Below, piece after piece: positions 25,139 to 32,437 of a stretch of DNA of 44,619 nucleotides. The stretch comes from Sphingomonas parapaucimobilis NBRC 15100 (GTDB lineage Bacteria; Pseudomonadota; Alphaproteobacteria; Sphingomonadales; Sphingomonadaceae): contig NZ_BBPI01000048.1 of the NCBI RefSeq assembly GCF_000787715.1, positions 1-44,619 of the forward strand, read 5' to 3'. How positions within the stretch are numbered: position 1 is the first letter of the stretch; every line of letters begins with the position of its first letter. Under the pieces are notes generated by a model, which saw only the letters and a program-made list of their open reading frames with translations, searched no databases and was not told the DNA's origin. A program made the translations under genes and the position numbers.

Positions 25139-25837
25139 TCAGCCGACCGAGCGGACGGCGGAAAGCTGGACCTGGCCGAGACCGGCGACGGTCAGGACGG
25201 GGGCGCCGGTACTGGGCATCGAGACCGACTGGACCGGCGCCCAGACGAGCGAGCGGCTGCCGACGGTGGTGTTGCCGTTCGACGCCGAGACCGAGATGGT
25301 GAAGGGACCCGAACCGGCTTCCTTGCCGTCCGGGGTCTTGCCGTCCCAGTCATAGCCGACGGTGCCGCCCTTCTGGGTGCCGAGCGACATCTGCTTGACG
25401 ACCGCGCCCTGCGCGTCCGAAATCGTGACCGACACGTCCGACGCCGCGCCGTCCAGCTCGACCTGGCCCGCCAGCCCGCCGCTGGCGCGGCCATAGGCGG
25501 TGGTGCCCTGGGTCAGCACGGTCTTGCCGACATAGTTCATCGCGTCCGACGGGGTCGTCGCGTTCAGCTTGGTCGCGATCGAGGCCAGGGTGGTGTTCAT
25601 CTCGGAGATGCCCGCCACGCTGGAGAATTGCGCCATCTGGGCGACCATCTGGGTGTTGTCCATCGGCGCGAACGGGTCCTGGTTCTTCAGCTGCGCGGTC
25701 AGCAGCTGCAGGAAATCGCCCTGGCCCAGCGTCGTGGCCGATTTCTTGGCCGGGGTCGTGGTCGTCGTGGTGGTGGTTGCCCCGGCACGCTTGATGCCCA
25801 GGCTGTCCAGCGTCGACGTCATCGCGGTGGAGGTCAT
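25139..25837 (-). CDS. flgD: flagellar hook assembly scaffold FlgD
   Basis: FlgD caps the growing hook and is then discarded. The 232-residue protein has an unusual run of eight threonines near residue 21, then the conserved LGQGDFLQLLTAQLKNQDPF, APMDNTQMVAQMAQFSSVAG core. The C-terminal tudor/Fn3-like part includes YDWDGKTPDGKEAGSGPFTI. The ATG at 25837 is two bases after the flgC stop. A longer open frame continues upstream through flgC and flgB, but that sequence is out-of-frame flagellar DNA. Confidence 0.95.
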   Translation of the reverse strand: MTSTAMTSTLDSLGIKRAGATTTTTTTTPAKKSATTLGQGDFLQLLTAQLKNQDPFAPMDNTQMVAQMAQFSSVAGISEMNTTLASIATKLNATTPSDAMNYVGKTVLTQGTTAYGRASGGLAGQVELDGAASDVSVTISDAQGAVVKQMSLGTQKGGTVGYDWDGKTPDGKEAGSGPFTISVSASNGNTTVGSRSLVWAPVQSVSMPSTGAPVLTVAGLGQVQLSAVRSVG

Positions 25838-25839
25838 GA

Positions 25840-26250
25840 TCAGCGGCCCAGCTTGAGGGTGTCGAGGATCAGCGACTTGGCGGTCTGCATCACTTCGACA
25901 TTGTTCTGATAGGTGCGCGAGGTCTCCATCATGTCGACCAGCTCGCGGGTTTCGTCGACCGCCGCCTCGAAGACGTTGCCGTCCTTGTCGGCCAGCGGGT
26001 TGTTGGGATCGTGGCGCTTGGCGGGGTCTTCGCCCGCCTTCACGATCTTTTCGACATCGACGGTGGACAGGCCGGTCGCGGCGTCGAAGCTGGTGCGGAA
26101 CACCGGCTTCAGCGTCTTGTACGCGGTGTCGGCCGACCCGGCGATACCGCCGGCATTGGCCAGGTTCGACGCGGTGGTGTTCATCCGCACCAGCTGCGCC
26201 GACATGGCGCGACCGGCGACCTGGAAGATGGAAAGCGGTCCGTTCGGCAT
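25840..26250 (-). CDS. flgC: flagellar proximal rod protein FlgC
   Basis: FlgC is a proximal rod protein. The 136-residue product begins with SIFQVAGRAMSAQLVRMNTT, contains the rod motif ASNLANAGGIAGSADTAYKT, and ends with NVFEAAVDETRELVDMMETS, RTYQNNVEVMQTAKSLILDT. Length and order (3 bases after flgB, 2 before flgD) are standard. Confidence 0.97.
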   Translation of the reverse strand: MPNGPLSIFQVAGRAMSAQLVRMNTTASNLANAGGIAGSADTAYKTLKPVFRTSFDAATGLSTVDVEKIVKAGEDPAKRHDPNNPLADKDGNVFEAAVDETRELVDMMETSRTYQNNVEVMQTAKSLILDTLKLGR

Positions 26251-26253
26251 CGC

Positions 26254-26598
26254 TTATTCGCCCTTCAGCGCACGGGTGATGGTGGAGATGCGACCGTTCA
26301 GGAACGACAGCGTCGTCTGATACTGGACGGCGTTCTCGGCGAAGGCGGTCTGTTCCTGGTTGAGTTCGACGGTGTTGCCGTCGAGCGAGGTCTGGATCGG
26401 CACGCGGTACTTCATCGCATCCGCGATGCCCCGATCCTGCCCGCCCTCGACCGAGGCGAGCGCCGCCTTGAAATCGATGTCGCGTGCCTTGAAACCCGGG
26501 GTCGAGGCGTTGGCGATGTTCGACGCCAGCACACCCATGCGCTGCGCCCGCACTTCCAGTGCGGCACCATGTACTCCGAAAAGCGTTTCTGCGGCCAT
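26254..26598 (-). CDS. flgB: flagellar basal-body rod protein FlgB
   Basis: FlgB is the first proximal rod protein. The 114-residue product has the motif ASNIANASTPGFKARDIDFK and a C-terminal helix with FAENAVQYQTTLSFLNGRI. It heads the flgB-L operon. The ribosome binding site AAAGGAGGT in front of ATG 26598 is the strongest in the window, and a sigma-54-type promoter lies 46 bases upstream. Confidence 0.97.
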   Translation of the reverse strand: MAAETLFGVHGAALEVRAQRMGVLASNIANASTPGFKARDIDFKAALASVEGGQDRGIADAMKYRVPIQTSLDGNTVELNQEQTAFAENAVQYQTTLSFLNGRISTITRALKGE

Positions 26599-26643
26599 CG
26601 TTCAACCTCCTTTCCCACGCGGGACTTCGCGATGGCCGGACCC

Positions 26644-26660
26644 TTGCAATGACCGTGCCA
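26644..26660 (-). promoter_or_regulatory. sigma-54 (-24/-12) promoter of the flgB operon
   Basis: On the minus strand the sequence TGGCACGGTCATTGCAA matches TGGCACG-N4-TTGC exactly. The -12 GC is at 26647-26646, predicting a transcript start near 26634 and a leader of about 36 bases to flgB ATG 26598. rpoN is at 11398 in the same window. Confidence 0.85.
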
Positions 26661-26714
26661 AGTGCCTGACCAGAGGGGTATCGGGCGGGGCGGCAGGGCG
26701 GCGGCAGGCCCGGA

Positions 26715-26751
26715 CGGCAAGCGGTTGCCGGTTTTTGCCGGTCGGCGGCAA
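26715..26751. promoter_or_regulatory. candidate enhancer site for the FlbD-like activator (shared)
   Basis: CGGCAA (26715-26720) and TTGCCG (26725-26730) form a perfect palindrome with 4-base spacing, followed by TTGCCG (26735-26740) and CGGCAA (26746-26751). The cluster sits between the two divergent sigma-54 promoters, 55-105 bases from each. The same palindrome is at 29290-29305. An activator-binding role is inferred from position and recurrence. Confidence 0.6.
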
Positions 26752-26805
26752 CCCGGCGGCAGCGCACCTCGCCCCCGCTTTCCGCCCCCTTGCCTTGGGG
26801 GCAGT

Positions 26806-26820
26806 TGGCCCGGTCTTTGC
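26806..26820 (+). promoter_or_regulatory. sigma-54 (-24/-12) promoter of the motA-like/flgA operon
   Basis: TGGCCCG-GTCT-TTGC fits the -24/-12 pattern with one change at -24 (TGGCCCG for TGGCACG). The predicted transcript start, about 12 bases after the -12 GC, falls near 26832, immediately before ATG 26833. The transcript would therefore be leaderless or nearly so, or translation begins elsewhere. Confidence 0.65.
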
Positions 26821-26832
26821 GTGGGTGCGCGC

Positions 26833-27528
26833 ATGACTGCATTTCCTCCGCTTCATCAGTTCTTCGACGCCGCGGCGCTCGCCATCGTGCTGGGCGGAAC
26901 GCTGATCGCGACGCTGCTGCGCACGCCCTGGCGCGATGCCGGGCGGGCGATGCGCGCGCTGGCGGTGCTGCCGCGGCGCCCCTTTTCCGCCGATCCGCTG
27001 GTCGAGCAGATCGACCACCTGTCGCGCATGGCGAAGCGCCAGGGTGTCCTGGCGCTCGACCGCTCGGTCATCACCGATCCCGACATGGCCGAGGCGGTCG
27101 CCGCGATCGTCGATGGCGAAGGGGGCGAAGCCGTGGCCGCCCGCCTGAACCTCGCGCGCGCCGCGCGGGTCGAGCGGCATGTCGCCACCGCCGATGTCTG
27201 GACGGGCGCCGCCGAGATCGCGCCCGCCATGGGCATGGTCGGAACGCTGATCGGCCTGGCGGCCATGTTCGCGACGATGAACGATCCGCAGCGTATCGGT
27301 GGCGCCATGGCGATCGCCCTGCTCGCCACGCTCTATGGCGCGCTGTTCGCCAATCTGGTCGCGCAGCCGATCGCGACGCGCCTGCGTCGCGCGGCGCGGA
27401 TCGAGGCGTTCGAGCGGACCCGCATCGTCACGCCGCTGGCCGCCCTGGCCACGCGCGAGGCCCCGCGCCCGTCGCGCGGGTCGACCTCAGCCCCCAAGTC
27501 CGGCCCCAATCTGGTCAGCGTCGCATGA
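26833..27528 (+). CDS. MotA/PomA-like protein lacking the first membrane helix
   Basis: This 231-residue stator-like protein resembles MotA/PomA. The start of the protein (FDAAALAIVLGGTLIATLLR) aligns with the second membrane helix of PomA-type proteins. The conserved third and fourth helices are near residues 135-180 (IAPAMGMVGTLIGLAAMFAT, IALLATLYGALFANLVAQPI). The first helix and its loop are missing, and the upstream frame does not encode one. The gene overlaps the next by ATGA and is in an operon with flgA behind a sigma-54 promoter. It may be an accessory or vestigial stator part. A TolQ/ExbB-like assignment is possible, but the LATLYGALFAN motif favours MotA. Confidence 0.75.
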   Translation: MTAFPPLHQFFDAAALAIVLGGTLIATLLRTPWRDAGRAMRALAVLPRRPFSADPLVEQIDHLSRMAKRQGVLALDRSVITDPDMAEAVAAIVDGEGGEAVAARLNLARAARVERHVATADVWTGAAEIAPAMGMVGTLIGLAAMFATMNDPQRIGGAMAIALLATLYGALFANLVAQPIATRLRRAARIEAFERTRIVTPLAALATREAPRPSRGSTSAPKSGPNLVSVA

Positions 27529-28076
27529 CCGAGCCCTTTTTTCCCGAGACGCCGCCCGCGCGGCCGATCTGGCTGATCACGCTGGCCGACCTGGCGCTGT
27601 TGCTGGTCGGCTTCCTCGTCCTGGTCCAGGCGACCGGGGCGGAGCGCCGCCCCGCCCTGCTCAACGGCCTGCGCGCGCAATTCGGCAGCAGCGACCATGT
27701 CGATCAGGCTTTGCGCCTGCCCCCTCCCCCGCCGCCCGCCATGCCGGTGGCGACAGCCGCGCTGAACTTCGCCGCCGGATCGGCCGAGCCGGTCGAGCCC
27801 GATGCGCTGTTCGCCCCCTGGGCGCGCGAGGCGCTGGCCGATCCGCGCGTCCGCCTGTCCATCGTCGGTTCGACCGATGGCAGCGCCGCCGATGTCGATC
27901 CCGTCACCCATAGTTCGGTCGTGCTGGCCGCCGATCGCGCCCGCACTGCGGCCGCGTTGATCGGTCCGGCCGCCGCCGACCGTCTGATCCTGTCCACCGC
28001 CGGAAAGCCAGGCCCACGCGTCGCGTTGGTCACCCTGGTCTTTGCCGGTGAGCCTTCACGGAGACCCTCACGATGA
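27525..28076 (+). CDS. reduced MotB-like protein
   Basis: This 183-residue partner has one N-terminal membrane helix, about residues 14-34 (IWLITLADLALLLVGFLVLV), with an aspartate at the position of the MotB proton acceptor. A Pro-rich linker follows, then a degenerate OmpA-like domain: SIVGSTDG stands in place of GHTD, and LAADRARTAAALI in place of LSxxRAxxV. Peptidoglycan-binding residues therefore look weakened. It overlaps the MotA-like gene and flgA by ATGA on both sides, and the tight coupling argues that the set is still expressed. The true motB is at 15934-16827. Confidence 0.7.
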   Translation: MTEPFFPETPPARPIWLITLADLALLLVGFLVLVQATGAERRPALLNGLRAQFGSSDHVDQALRLPPPPPPAMPVATAALNFAAGSAEPVEPDALFAPWAREALADPRVRLSIVGSTDGSAADVDPVTHSSVVLAADRARTAAALIGPAAADRLILSTAGKPGPRVALVTLVFAGEPSRRPSR

Positions 28077-28570
28077 TCCTGTCCCTGCTTCTGGCCGGCG
28101 CCGCCGGTTTCCAGGATGTCGCCGCGCTCGACGCCGCCGTCACCGCCTTTACCGGCCGTCCGGTCGGGGTGGAGGGTGGCCCCCGTTCACCGATCGACAA
28201 CCGGCTGAAGCTGGCCCAGTGCCCGACGGTCGCGCTGTCCTGGCGCACGGAGGCGCATGACGCGGTGGTCGTCACCTGCTCCAGCCCGCAATGGCGCATC
28301 TTCGTGCCGGTCCTCTCGGCCCCCAAAGCCGCCCCGGAGCCGCGCATGATGGCCGCCGTGGCGGTGAAGGCCGAACCCGTCATCAAGCGCGGCGACCCGG
28401 TCGTGATCGAAGCGGGATCGGAGGGCTTTTCCATCACGAGGGAAGGGATCGCCATGGCCGACGCGGCGCCGGGCGGGCATTTCCCGGTGCGTATCGAATC
28501 CGCCCGCCAGCCGATCCAGGCCGTGGCGCTGGCCAGCGGTCGCGCCACCCTGCCCGGCTGGTCCGAATGA
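28073..28570 (+). CDS. flgA: flagellar P-ring assembly chaperone FlgA
   Basis: FlgA is a periplasmic chaperone for FlgI. The 165-residue precursor has a short signal-like N-terminus (MILSLLLAGAAG) and an SAF/FlgA-type domain: VTCSSPQWRIFVPV near residue 67, then KRGDPVVIEAGSEGFSITRE, GIAMADAAPGGHFPVRIES and a typical end (AVALASGRATLPG). The ATG overlaps the preceding stop (ATGA). It is the third gene of the sigma-54-type operon. Confidence 0.9.
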   Translation: MILSLLLAGAAGFQDVAALDAAVTAFTGRPVGVEGGPRSPIDNRLKLAQCPTVALSWRTEAHDAVVVTCSSPQWRIFVPVLSAPKAAPEPRMMAAVAVKAEPVIKRGDPVVIEAGSEGFSITREGIAMADAAPGGHFPVRIESARQPIQAVALASGRATLPGWSE

Positions 28571-28616
28571 GGGGCGCGGGCGCGGCGGAAAACGGGGAAA
28601 AAGCGTAAATTCGCGC

Positions 28617-28643
28617 TAAAGAATCTCCGGCCCCGGCCGTTAT
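28617..28643 (+). promoter_or_regulatory. sigma-28-type promoter of flgM-flgN
   Basis: TAAAGAAT (28617-28624), 11 bases, then GCCGTTAT (28636-28643). This resembles the flagellar sigma-28 consensus (TAAAGTTT-N11-GCCGATAA) and shares TAAAG-N14-GYCGTTA with both flagellin promoters. The predicted start near 28650 rules out ATG 28649 and supports ATG 28676 for flgM. Confidence 0.75.
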
Positions 28644-28675
28644 ACCCCATGTCAGCGGAACCAGAGGGTGCGGGC

Positions 28676-28966
28676 ATGGTGGAAGTAACAAGGCTGAGTG
28701 CCGGGGAAGCGAGGGTCGGGCGGGTCGCCGCCGTGACGCGTCCCAACGCGCTCGCTGGAGCCGCCAGCCCCGCACAGCCCCCGGTAAAGGCGAACGACAT
28801 GAGCGGCGTCAGCAACATGGCCCGCACCCTGGCTGCGCAGCCGCCGGTCGACATGGACCGGGTCGCCCAGATCAAGAAGGCCATCGCCAATGGCGATTTT
28901 CCGATCCTGCCGGCGACCATCGCCGACCAGATAATCGCGCTGAAGCTGGACTGGAATGGTAAATGA
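28676..28966 (+). CDS. flgM: anti-sigma-28 factor FlgM
   Basis: FlgM binds FliA until it is secreted through the completed hook, coupling late gene expression to assembly. The 96-residue protein is disordered and Ala/Pro-rich at the N-terminus and has the FlgM C-terminal FliA-binding region (VDMDRVAQIKKAIANGDF, then PILPATIADQIIALKLDW). ATG 28676 is preferred over ATG 28649 because the sigma-28 promoter starts transcription about at 28650. Its stop overlaps the flgN start by ATGA. FlgM under FliA control is the classical feedback loop. Confidence 0.93.
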   Translation: MVEVTRLSAGEARVGRVAAVTRPNALAGAASPAQPPVKANDMSGVSNMARTLAAQPPVDMDRVAQIKKAIANGDFPILPATIADQIIALKLDWNGK

Positions 28967-29274
28967 CACGCCGTGACGCCCTGATCCGGGTCATCGAGGC
29001 CCTCCACCGCGAAATCGCGGCGCTGAAGGTCAACGACGTGGTCGCGCTGGAACGCGCGACGACCGAGAAGCTGGCCGCGATCGAGGAGGTCGCCGCCCTC
29101 GGCACCGGTCCCGCAGGCCCCGAACTGCGCGAGCTGGCCGACGAGGCCAACCGACTGAACGAGACCTGCCGCATCTACGTCAACCTGATGGCGGCCAATG
29201 TCCGCCGCCGGTTGCAGACGCTGACCGGCGACTCCGGCATGGGCTATCGTCCCGCCATGCGCGCCTATGCCTGA
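28963..29274 (+). CDS. flgN: FlgN-like chaperone for hook-associated proteins
   Basis: FlgN is the export chaperone for FlgK and FlgL. The 103-residue product is all-helical, with EALHREIAALKVNDVVALER, a Glu/Lys-rich hairpin and ANRLNETCRIYVNLMAANVR near residue 65. Sequence conservation in this family is poor, so the call relies on size, helical make-up and the ATGA overlap with flgM. A good terminator follows at 29371-29396. Confidence 0.82.
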   Translation: MTRRDALIRVIEALHREIAALKVNDVVALERATTEKLAAIEEVAALGTGPAGPELRELADEANRLNETCRIYVNLMAANVRRRLQTLTGDSGMGYRPAMRAYA

Positions 29275-29313
29275 TTGCCGCTTGCCGGGCGGCAACGGCT
29301 TGCCGCTTTGCCG
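29275..29313. promoter_or_regulatory. candidate enhancer site upstream of the slt-flhA-fliA operon
   Basis: A perfect palindrome CGGCAA-N4-TTGCCG lies at 29290-29305, with further TTGCCG copies at 29275, 29282 and 29308. It is about 130-170 bases upstream of the sigma-54 promoter at 29445-29460, a normal distance for an enhancer-binding protein. A terminator lies between them, which DNA looping would tolerate. Confidence 0.55.
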
Positions 29314-29370
29314 GACACGCGGCGGCGGCATCGGCGAAGCGAGGGGCATCCCCCGAACCATCGATTAGAC

Positions 29371-29396
29371 AAAGCCCGGTTTTCCGGGCTTTTTTA
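29371..29396 (+). terminator. rho-independent terminator after flgN
   Basis: AAAGCCCGG (29371-29379) pairs with CCGGGCTTT (29384-29392) around a TTTT loop, and the right arm runs into TTTTTTA. It ends the flgM-flgN unit about 95 bases after the flgN stop. Confidence 0.9.
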
Positions 29397-29444
29397 TTGC
29401 CCTCCGGTCATTCCTGTCGCCTCCCTGACGGCACCGTCAGGAAT

Positions 29445-29460
29445 TGGCACGCCCCTTGCT
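29445..29460 (+). promoter_or_regulatory. sigma-54 (-24/-12) promoter of the slt-flhA-fliA operon
   Basis: TGGCACG-CCCC-TTGCT matches the consensus exactly. Transcription is predicted to begin near 29470, just upstream of the transglycosylase ATG at 29495, and rules out the earlier in-frame starts at 29444 and 29465. Confidence 0.85.
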
Positions 29461-29494
29461 GAGTATGGCCCGAACAAGGGCTTTTTACCGCAGC

Positions 29495-30352
29495 ATGACC
29501 GTCCAACCCGTCTCCCACGCCAGAATCCAATCGGCCATCGCGCTGGCATCCAGCCGCACGGGCGTCGATTTCGGCTATCTGCTCGGCCAGGCGAAGCTGG
29601 AGTCCGGCCTGAACGCCAATGCCCGCGCGGGCACCTCCTCCGCCTCGGGACTCTATCAGTTCGTCGAGCAGAGCTGGCTGGCGGTCGTGAAGAAGCATGG
29701 CGCGGAGCACGGCCTGGGCTGGGCCGCCGATGCGATCGGCCAGTCGGGCGGACGCTATTATGTCTCGGGCGGCGCGCGCTCGGCGGTGATGGGCCTGCGC
29801 AACGATCCGACCGCCGCCTCGCTGATGGCCGCCGAACACGCTTCGGACAACAAGTCCGCGCTGGAATCGACGCTGGGCCGCGAGGCGGGCGGCACCGACC
29901 TGTACATGGCCCATTTCCTGGGGCTGGGCGGCGCGACCAAGTTCCTGAGCACGATGGCCAGCAACCCGCAGGCCAGCGGCGCCGCACTGTTCCCCGCCGC
30001 CGCCCGCGCCAACCGTTCGGTCTTCTACGCCTCGAACGGCCAGCCGCGCTCGCTTGCGGACATTTACGACCGTTTCTCGGCCAAGCTGGCCGGCACCAAG
30101 GCCGACAGCGACGAGACGCGCGCCGCCAACCTGCAATTCGCGGCCCAGGCGCTCGCGCTCCAGGGCATGAACGGCGACGCGACCGTCGTCACCGGCAACA
30201 ACGAAAGCGCCGCCGATGCGATCGCCTGGGCCAACAGCACCATGAACCAGCTGGGGATGCGCGGCGCCACCGCGACTGGCGACAGCGTGCTGCGGCCCAA
30301 GCCCGATCATGCGCGGCTGGCTTACATGATGCTCGCACGGATGGGTGGCTAA
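29495..30352 (+). CDS. flagellum-associated lytic transglycosylase (SLT domain)
   Basis: This 285-residue protein has an SLT-type lytic transglycosylase domain. The catalytic Glu36 is in LLGQAKLESGLNANARAGTS, followed by SASGLYQFVEQSWL. Such enzymes cut peptidoglycan to let the rod through. There is no clear signal peptide, so it may be exported by the flagellar secretion system like FlgJ. The FlgJ encoded here (20054-20383) has no muramidase half, and this protein probably fills that role. The start ATG 29495 is chosen because the sigma-54 promoter lies over the earlier starts. flhA follows after three bases. Confidence 0.85.
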   Translation: MTVQPVSHARIQSAIALASSRTGVDFGYLLGQAKLESGLNANARAGTSSASGLYQFVEQSWLAVVKKHGAEHGLGWAADAIGQSGGRYYVSGGARSAVMGLRNDPTAASLMAAEHASDNKSALESTLGREAGGTDLYMAHFLGLGGATKFLSTMASNPQASGAALFPAAARANRSVFYASNGQPRSLADIYDRFSAKLAGTKADSDETRAANLQFAAQALALQGMNGDATVVTGNNESAADAIAWANSTMNQLGMRGATATGDSVLRPKPDHARLAYMMLARMGG

Positions 30353-30355
30353 GCG

Positions 30356-32437
30356 ATGGGCAAGCTCTTCTCCAGCGGCCGTACCATGGCCCTGCCCGCC
30401 GCGATCCTGCTGCTGGTGCTGGTCATGGTCGTGCCGATCCCGCCCGCGCTGCTCGACATCTTCTTCGTCGCCAATATCGCGATCAGCCTGGCCGTCCTGA
30501 TGGTCGCGCTGAACGCCGAGAAGCCGCTCGACTTCTCGGCCTTCCCGACCGTCCTGCTGTTCGCGACCCTGTTCCGCCTGGGCCTCAACGTCGCCTCGAC
30601 CCGCATCGTGCTGGTCCACGGCCATGAGGGCGAGAGCGCGGCGGGTCATGTCATCGAGGCGTTCGGCACCTTCCTGATCGGCGGCGACTATGTCGTGGGT
30701 CTCTTCGTCTTCGCGATCCTGATGATCATCAACCTGATCGTCGTGACCAAGGGCGCGGGCCGCGTGTCGGAAGTGTCCGCGCGCTTTACCCTGGACGCGT
30801 TGCCCGGCAAGCAGATGGCGATCGACGCCGACCTGAACGCCGGGCTCATCACGCCGGACCAGGCCAAGGCGCGCCGCGTCGAGGTGTCGACCGAGGCCGA
30901 TTTCTACGGCTCGATGGACGGTTCGTCCAAGTTCGTGAAGGGCGACGCGGTCGCCGCCATGCTGATCCTGGCGGCCAATGTCATCGGCGGCCTGATCCTG
31001 GGTCCGGTCAGCCATGGCATGGGGATCGCCGACGCGGCCAAGACCTATATCCTGCTCGCCATCGGCGACGCGCTGGTCGCGCAGCTCCCCTCGCTGATGC
31101 TGTCGATCGCCGCCGCCGCCATCGTGACGCGCGTGTCGTCGGACAAGGATCTGGCGGGCCAGATCGGGTCGCAGTTCGGCGCGTCCAAGACCTGGATCCC
31201 GGTCGCCGCGATCCTGGGCCTGCTGGGCGTGCTGCCCGGCATGCCGCATCTGGTGCTGCTGCCCGCCGCCGCGATCGCCGGTTTCACCGCCTGGAAGCTG
31301 CGCCAGATCGAGAAGCGTCCGGTCATCGCCCCCGCTGCCCCCGCGCCCGAGCCGGTCGACCCCTCGCGTATCGGCTGGGACGAGGTCATCGACGGGATGC
31401 AGGTGCATATCGACATCGGCTACGGCCTGGTGCCGCTGGTCGACGAGCGTCGCGGTGCGCCGCTGATGGCCCGCATCACCGGCGTCCGCCGCCAGCTGTC
31501 CAAGGATCTGGGCTTCGTCGTGCCGCAGGCCCGCGTCCGCGACGACATCAACCTGGCCCCCTATAGCTATCGCATCATCATCAACGGCGTCGTCGCCGCC
31601 GAGGATCAGGTCTCGCCCGACGAGATGCTGGCGCTCGACACCGGCCAGGCGTTCGGCGCGCTGAACGGCAAGCCGGTCAAGGACCCGACCTTCGGCCTGC
31701 CCGCGACCTGGATCCTGAAGGGCGACGCCGATGCCGCCACCGGCATGGGCTACCTCGTGGTCGATCCGGGCACCGTCATGGCGACGCACCTGAACCACAT
31801 CCTGTCCTCGAACGCCGCCGAGCTGCTCGGCCCCGACGAGGTCCAGTCGCTGCTCGACGGGCTGAAGGAGCGCGCCGCGCAACTCGCCGCCTCGCTCAGC
31901 CCGAACCCGCTGCCGCTCACCACCCTGACCCAGGTTCTCAAGGGCCTTCTTTCGGAGAACATCACCTTGAAGGAGTTCCGCCGCATCGCCAGCGCGATCG
32001 CCGTGGCGGCCCAGAAGACGCTCGACGCCGAAGACATTGTCGAGCTGATCCGGCCGCAGCTGGGCGCGCTGATCATCCAGAAGCTGTGCGGGATGCGCGA
32101 ACCGCTGCGCGTCATGACGCTGGACGGCCAGCTCGAAGGGCTGCTGGGCCAGGCCATGCGCGCCGACACCGCGCGCCGCCATGTGATCGAACCCGATCTG
32201 GGCCGCCGCATCACCGAGGCGCTGACCCAGGCCGCCCAGCCGCTGATCGCCGAGGCCAAGCCCTTCGCGCTGGTCGTGCAGCCGGGCGTACGCATCGCGA
32301 TGCGCAAGCTGGTCCGCACCTGCCTGCCCGACACGCCCGTCCTCTCCTTCTTCGAAGTGCCCGAGGACAAGGCGGTCGAAGTCGTCGCCGTCATCGGCTC
32401 TCCCCATCATCCCCAGCAACAGGCGTTGGCCGCATGA
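30356..32437 (+). CDS. flhA: flagellar export apparatus protein FlhA
   Basis: FlhA is the nonameric export gate of the flagellar type III system. The 693-residue protein has about eight N-terminal membrane helices (to about residue 310) and the FHIPEP signature region (RFTLDALPGKQMAIDADLNA near residue 142). A cytoplasmic substrate- and chaperone-docking domain follows (about 330-690, with EYRIIINGVV-type and DPTFGLPATWI blocks). Normal length. It sits between the transglycosylase and fliA, and its stop overlaps the fliA ATG (ATGA). The usual partner flhB is not in the window. Confidence 0.97.
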   Translation: MGKLFSSGRTMALPAAILLLVLVMVVPIPPALLDIFFVANIAISLAVLMVALNAEKPLDFSAFPTVLLFATLFRLGLNVASTRIVLVHGHEGESAAGHVIEAFGTFLIGGDYVVGLFVFAILMIINLIVVTKGAGRVSEVSARFTLDALPGKQMAIDADLNAGLITPDQAKARRVEVSTEADFYGSMDGSSKFVKGDAVAAMLILAANVIGGLILGPVSHGMGIADAAKTYILLAIGDALVAQLPSLMLSIAAAAIVTRVSSDKDLAGQIGSQFGASKTWIPVAAILGLLGVLPGMPHLVLLPAAAIAGFTAWKLRQIEKRPVIAPAAPAPEPVDPSRIGWDEVIDGMQVHIDIGYGLVPLVDERRGAPLMARITGVRRQLSKDLGFVVPQARVRDDINLAPYSYRIIINGVVAAEDQVSPDEMLALDTGQAFGALNGKPVKDPTFGLPATWILKGDADAATGMGYLVVDPGTVMATHLNHILSSNAAELLGPDEVQSLLDGLKERAAQLAASLSPNPLPLTTLTQVLKGLLSENITLKEFRRIASAIAVAAQKTLDAEDIVELIRPQLGALIIQKLCGMREPLRVMTLDGQLEGLLGQAMRADTARRHVIEPDLGRRITEALTQAAQPLIAEAKPFALVVQPGVRIAMRKLVRTCLPDTPVLSFFEVPEDKAVEVVAVIGSPHHPQQQALAA

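Noticed and set aside
25838..26842. Upstream extension of flgD in frame through flgC and flgB
   Set aside because: The translated extension is the out-of-frame reading of flgB and flgC. flgD similarity begins at ATG 25837, two bases after the flgC stop.
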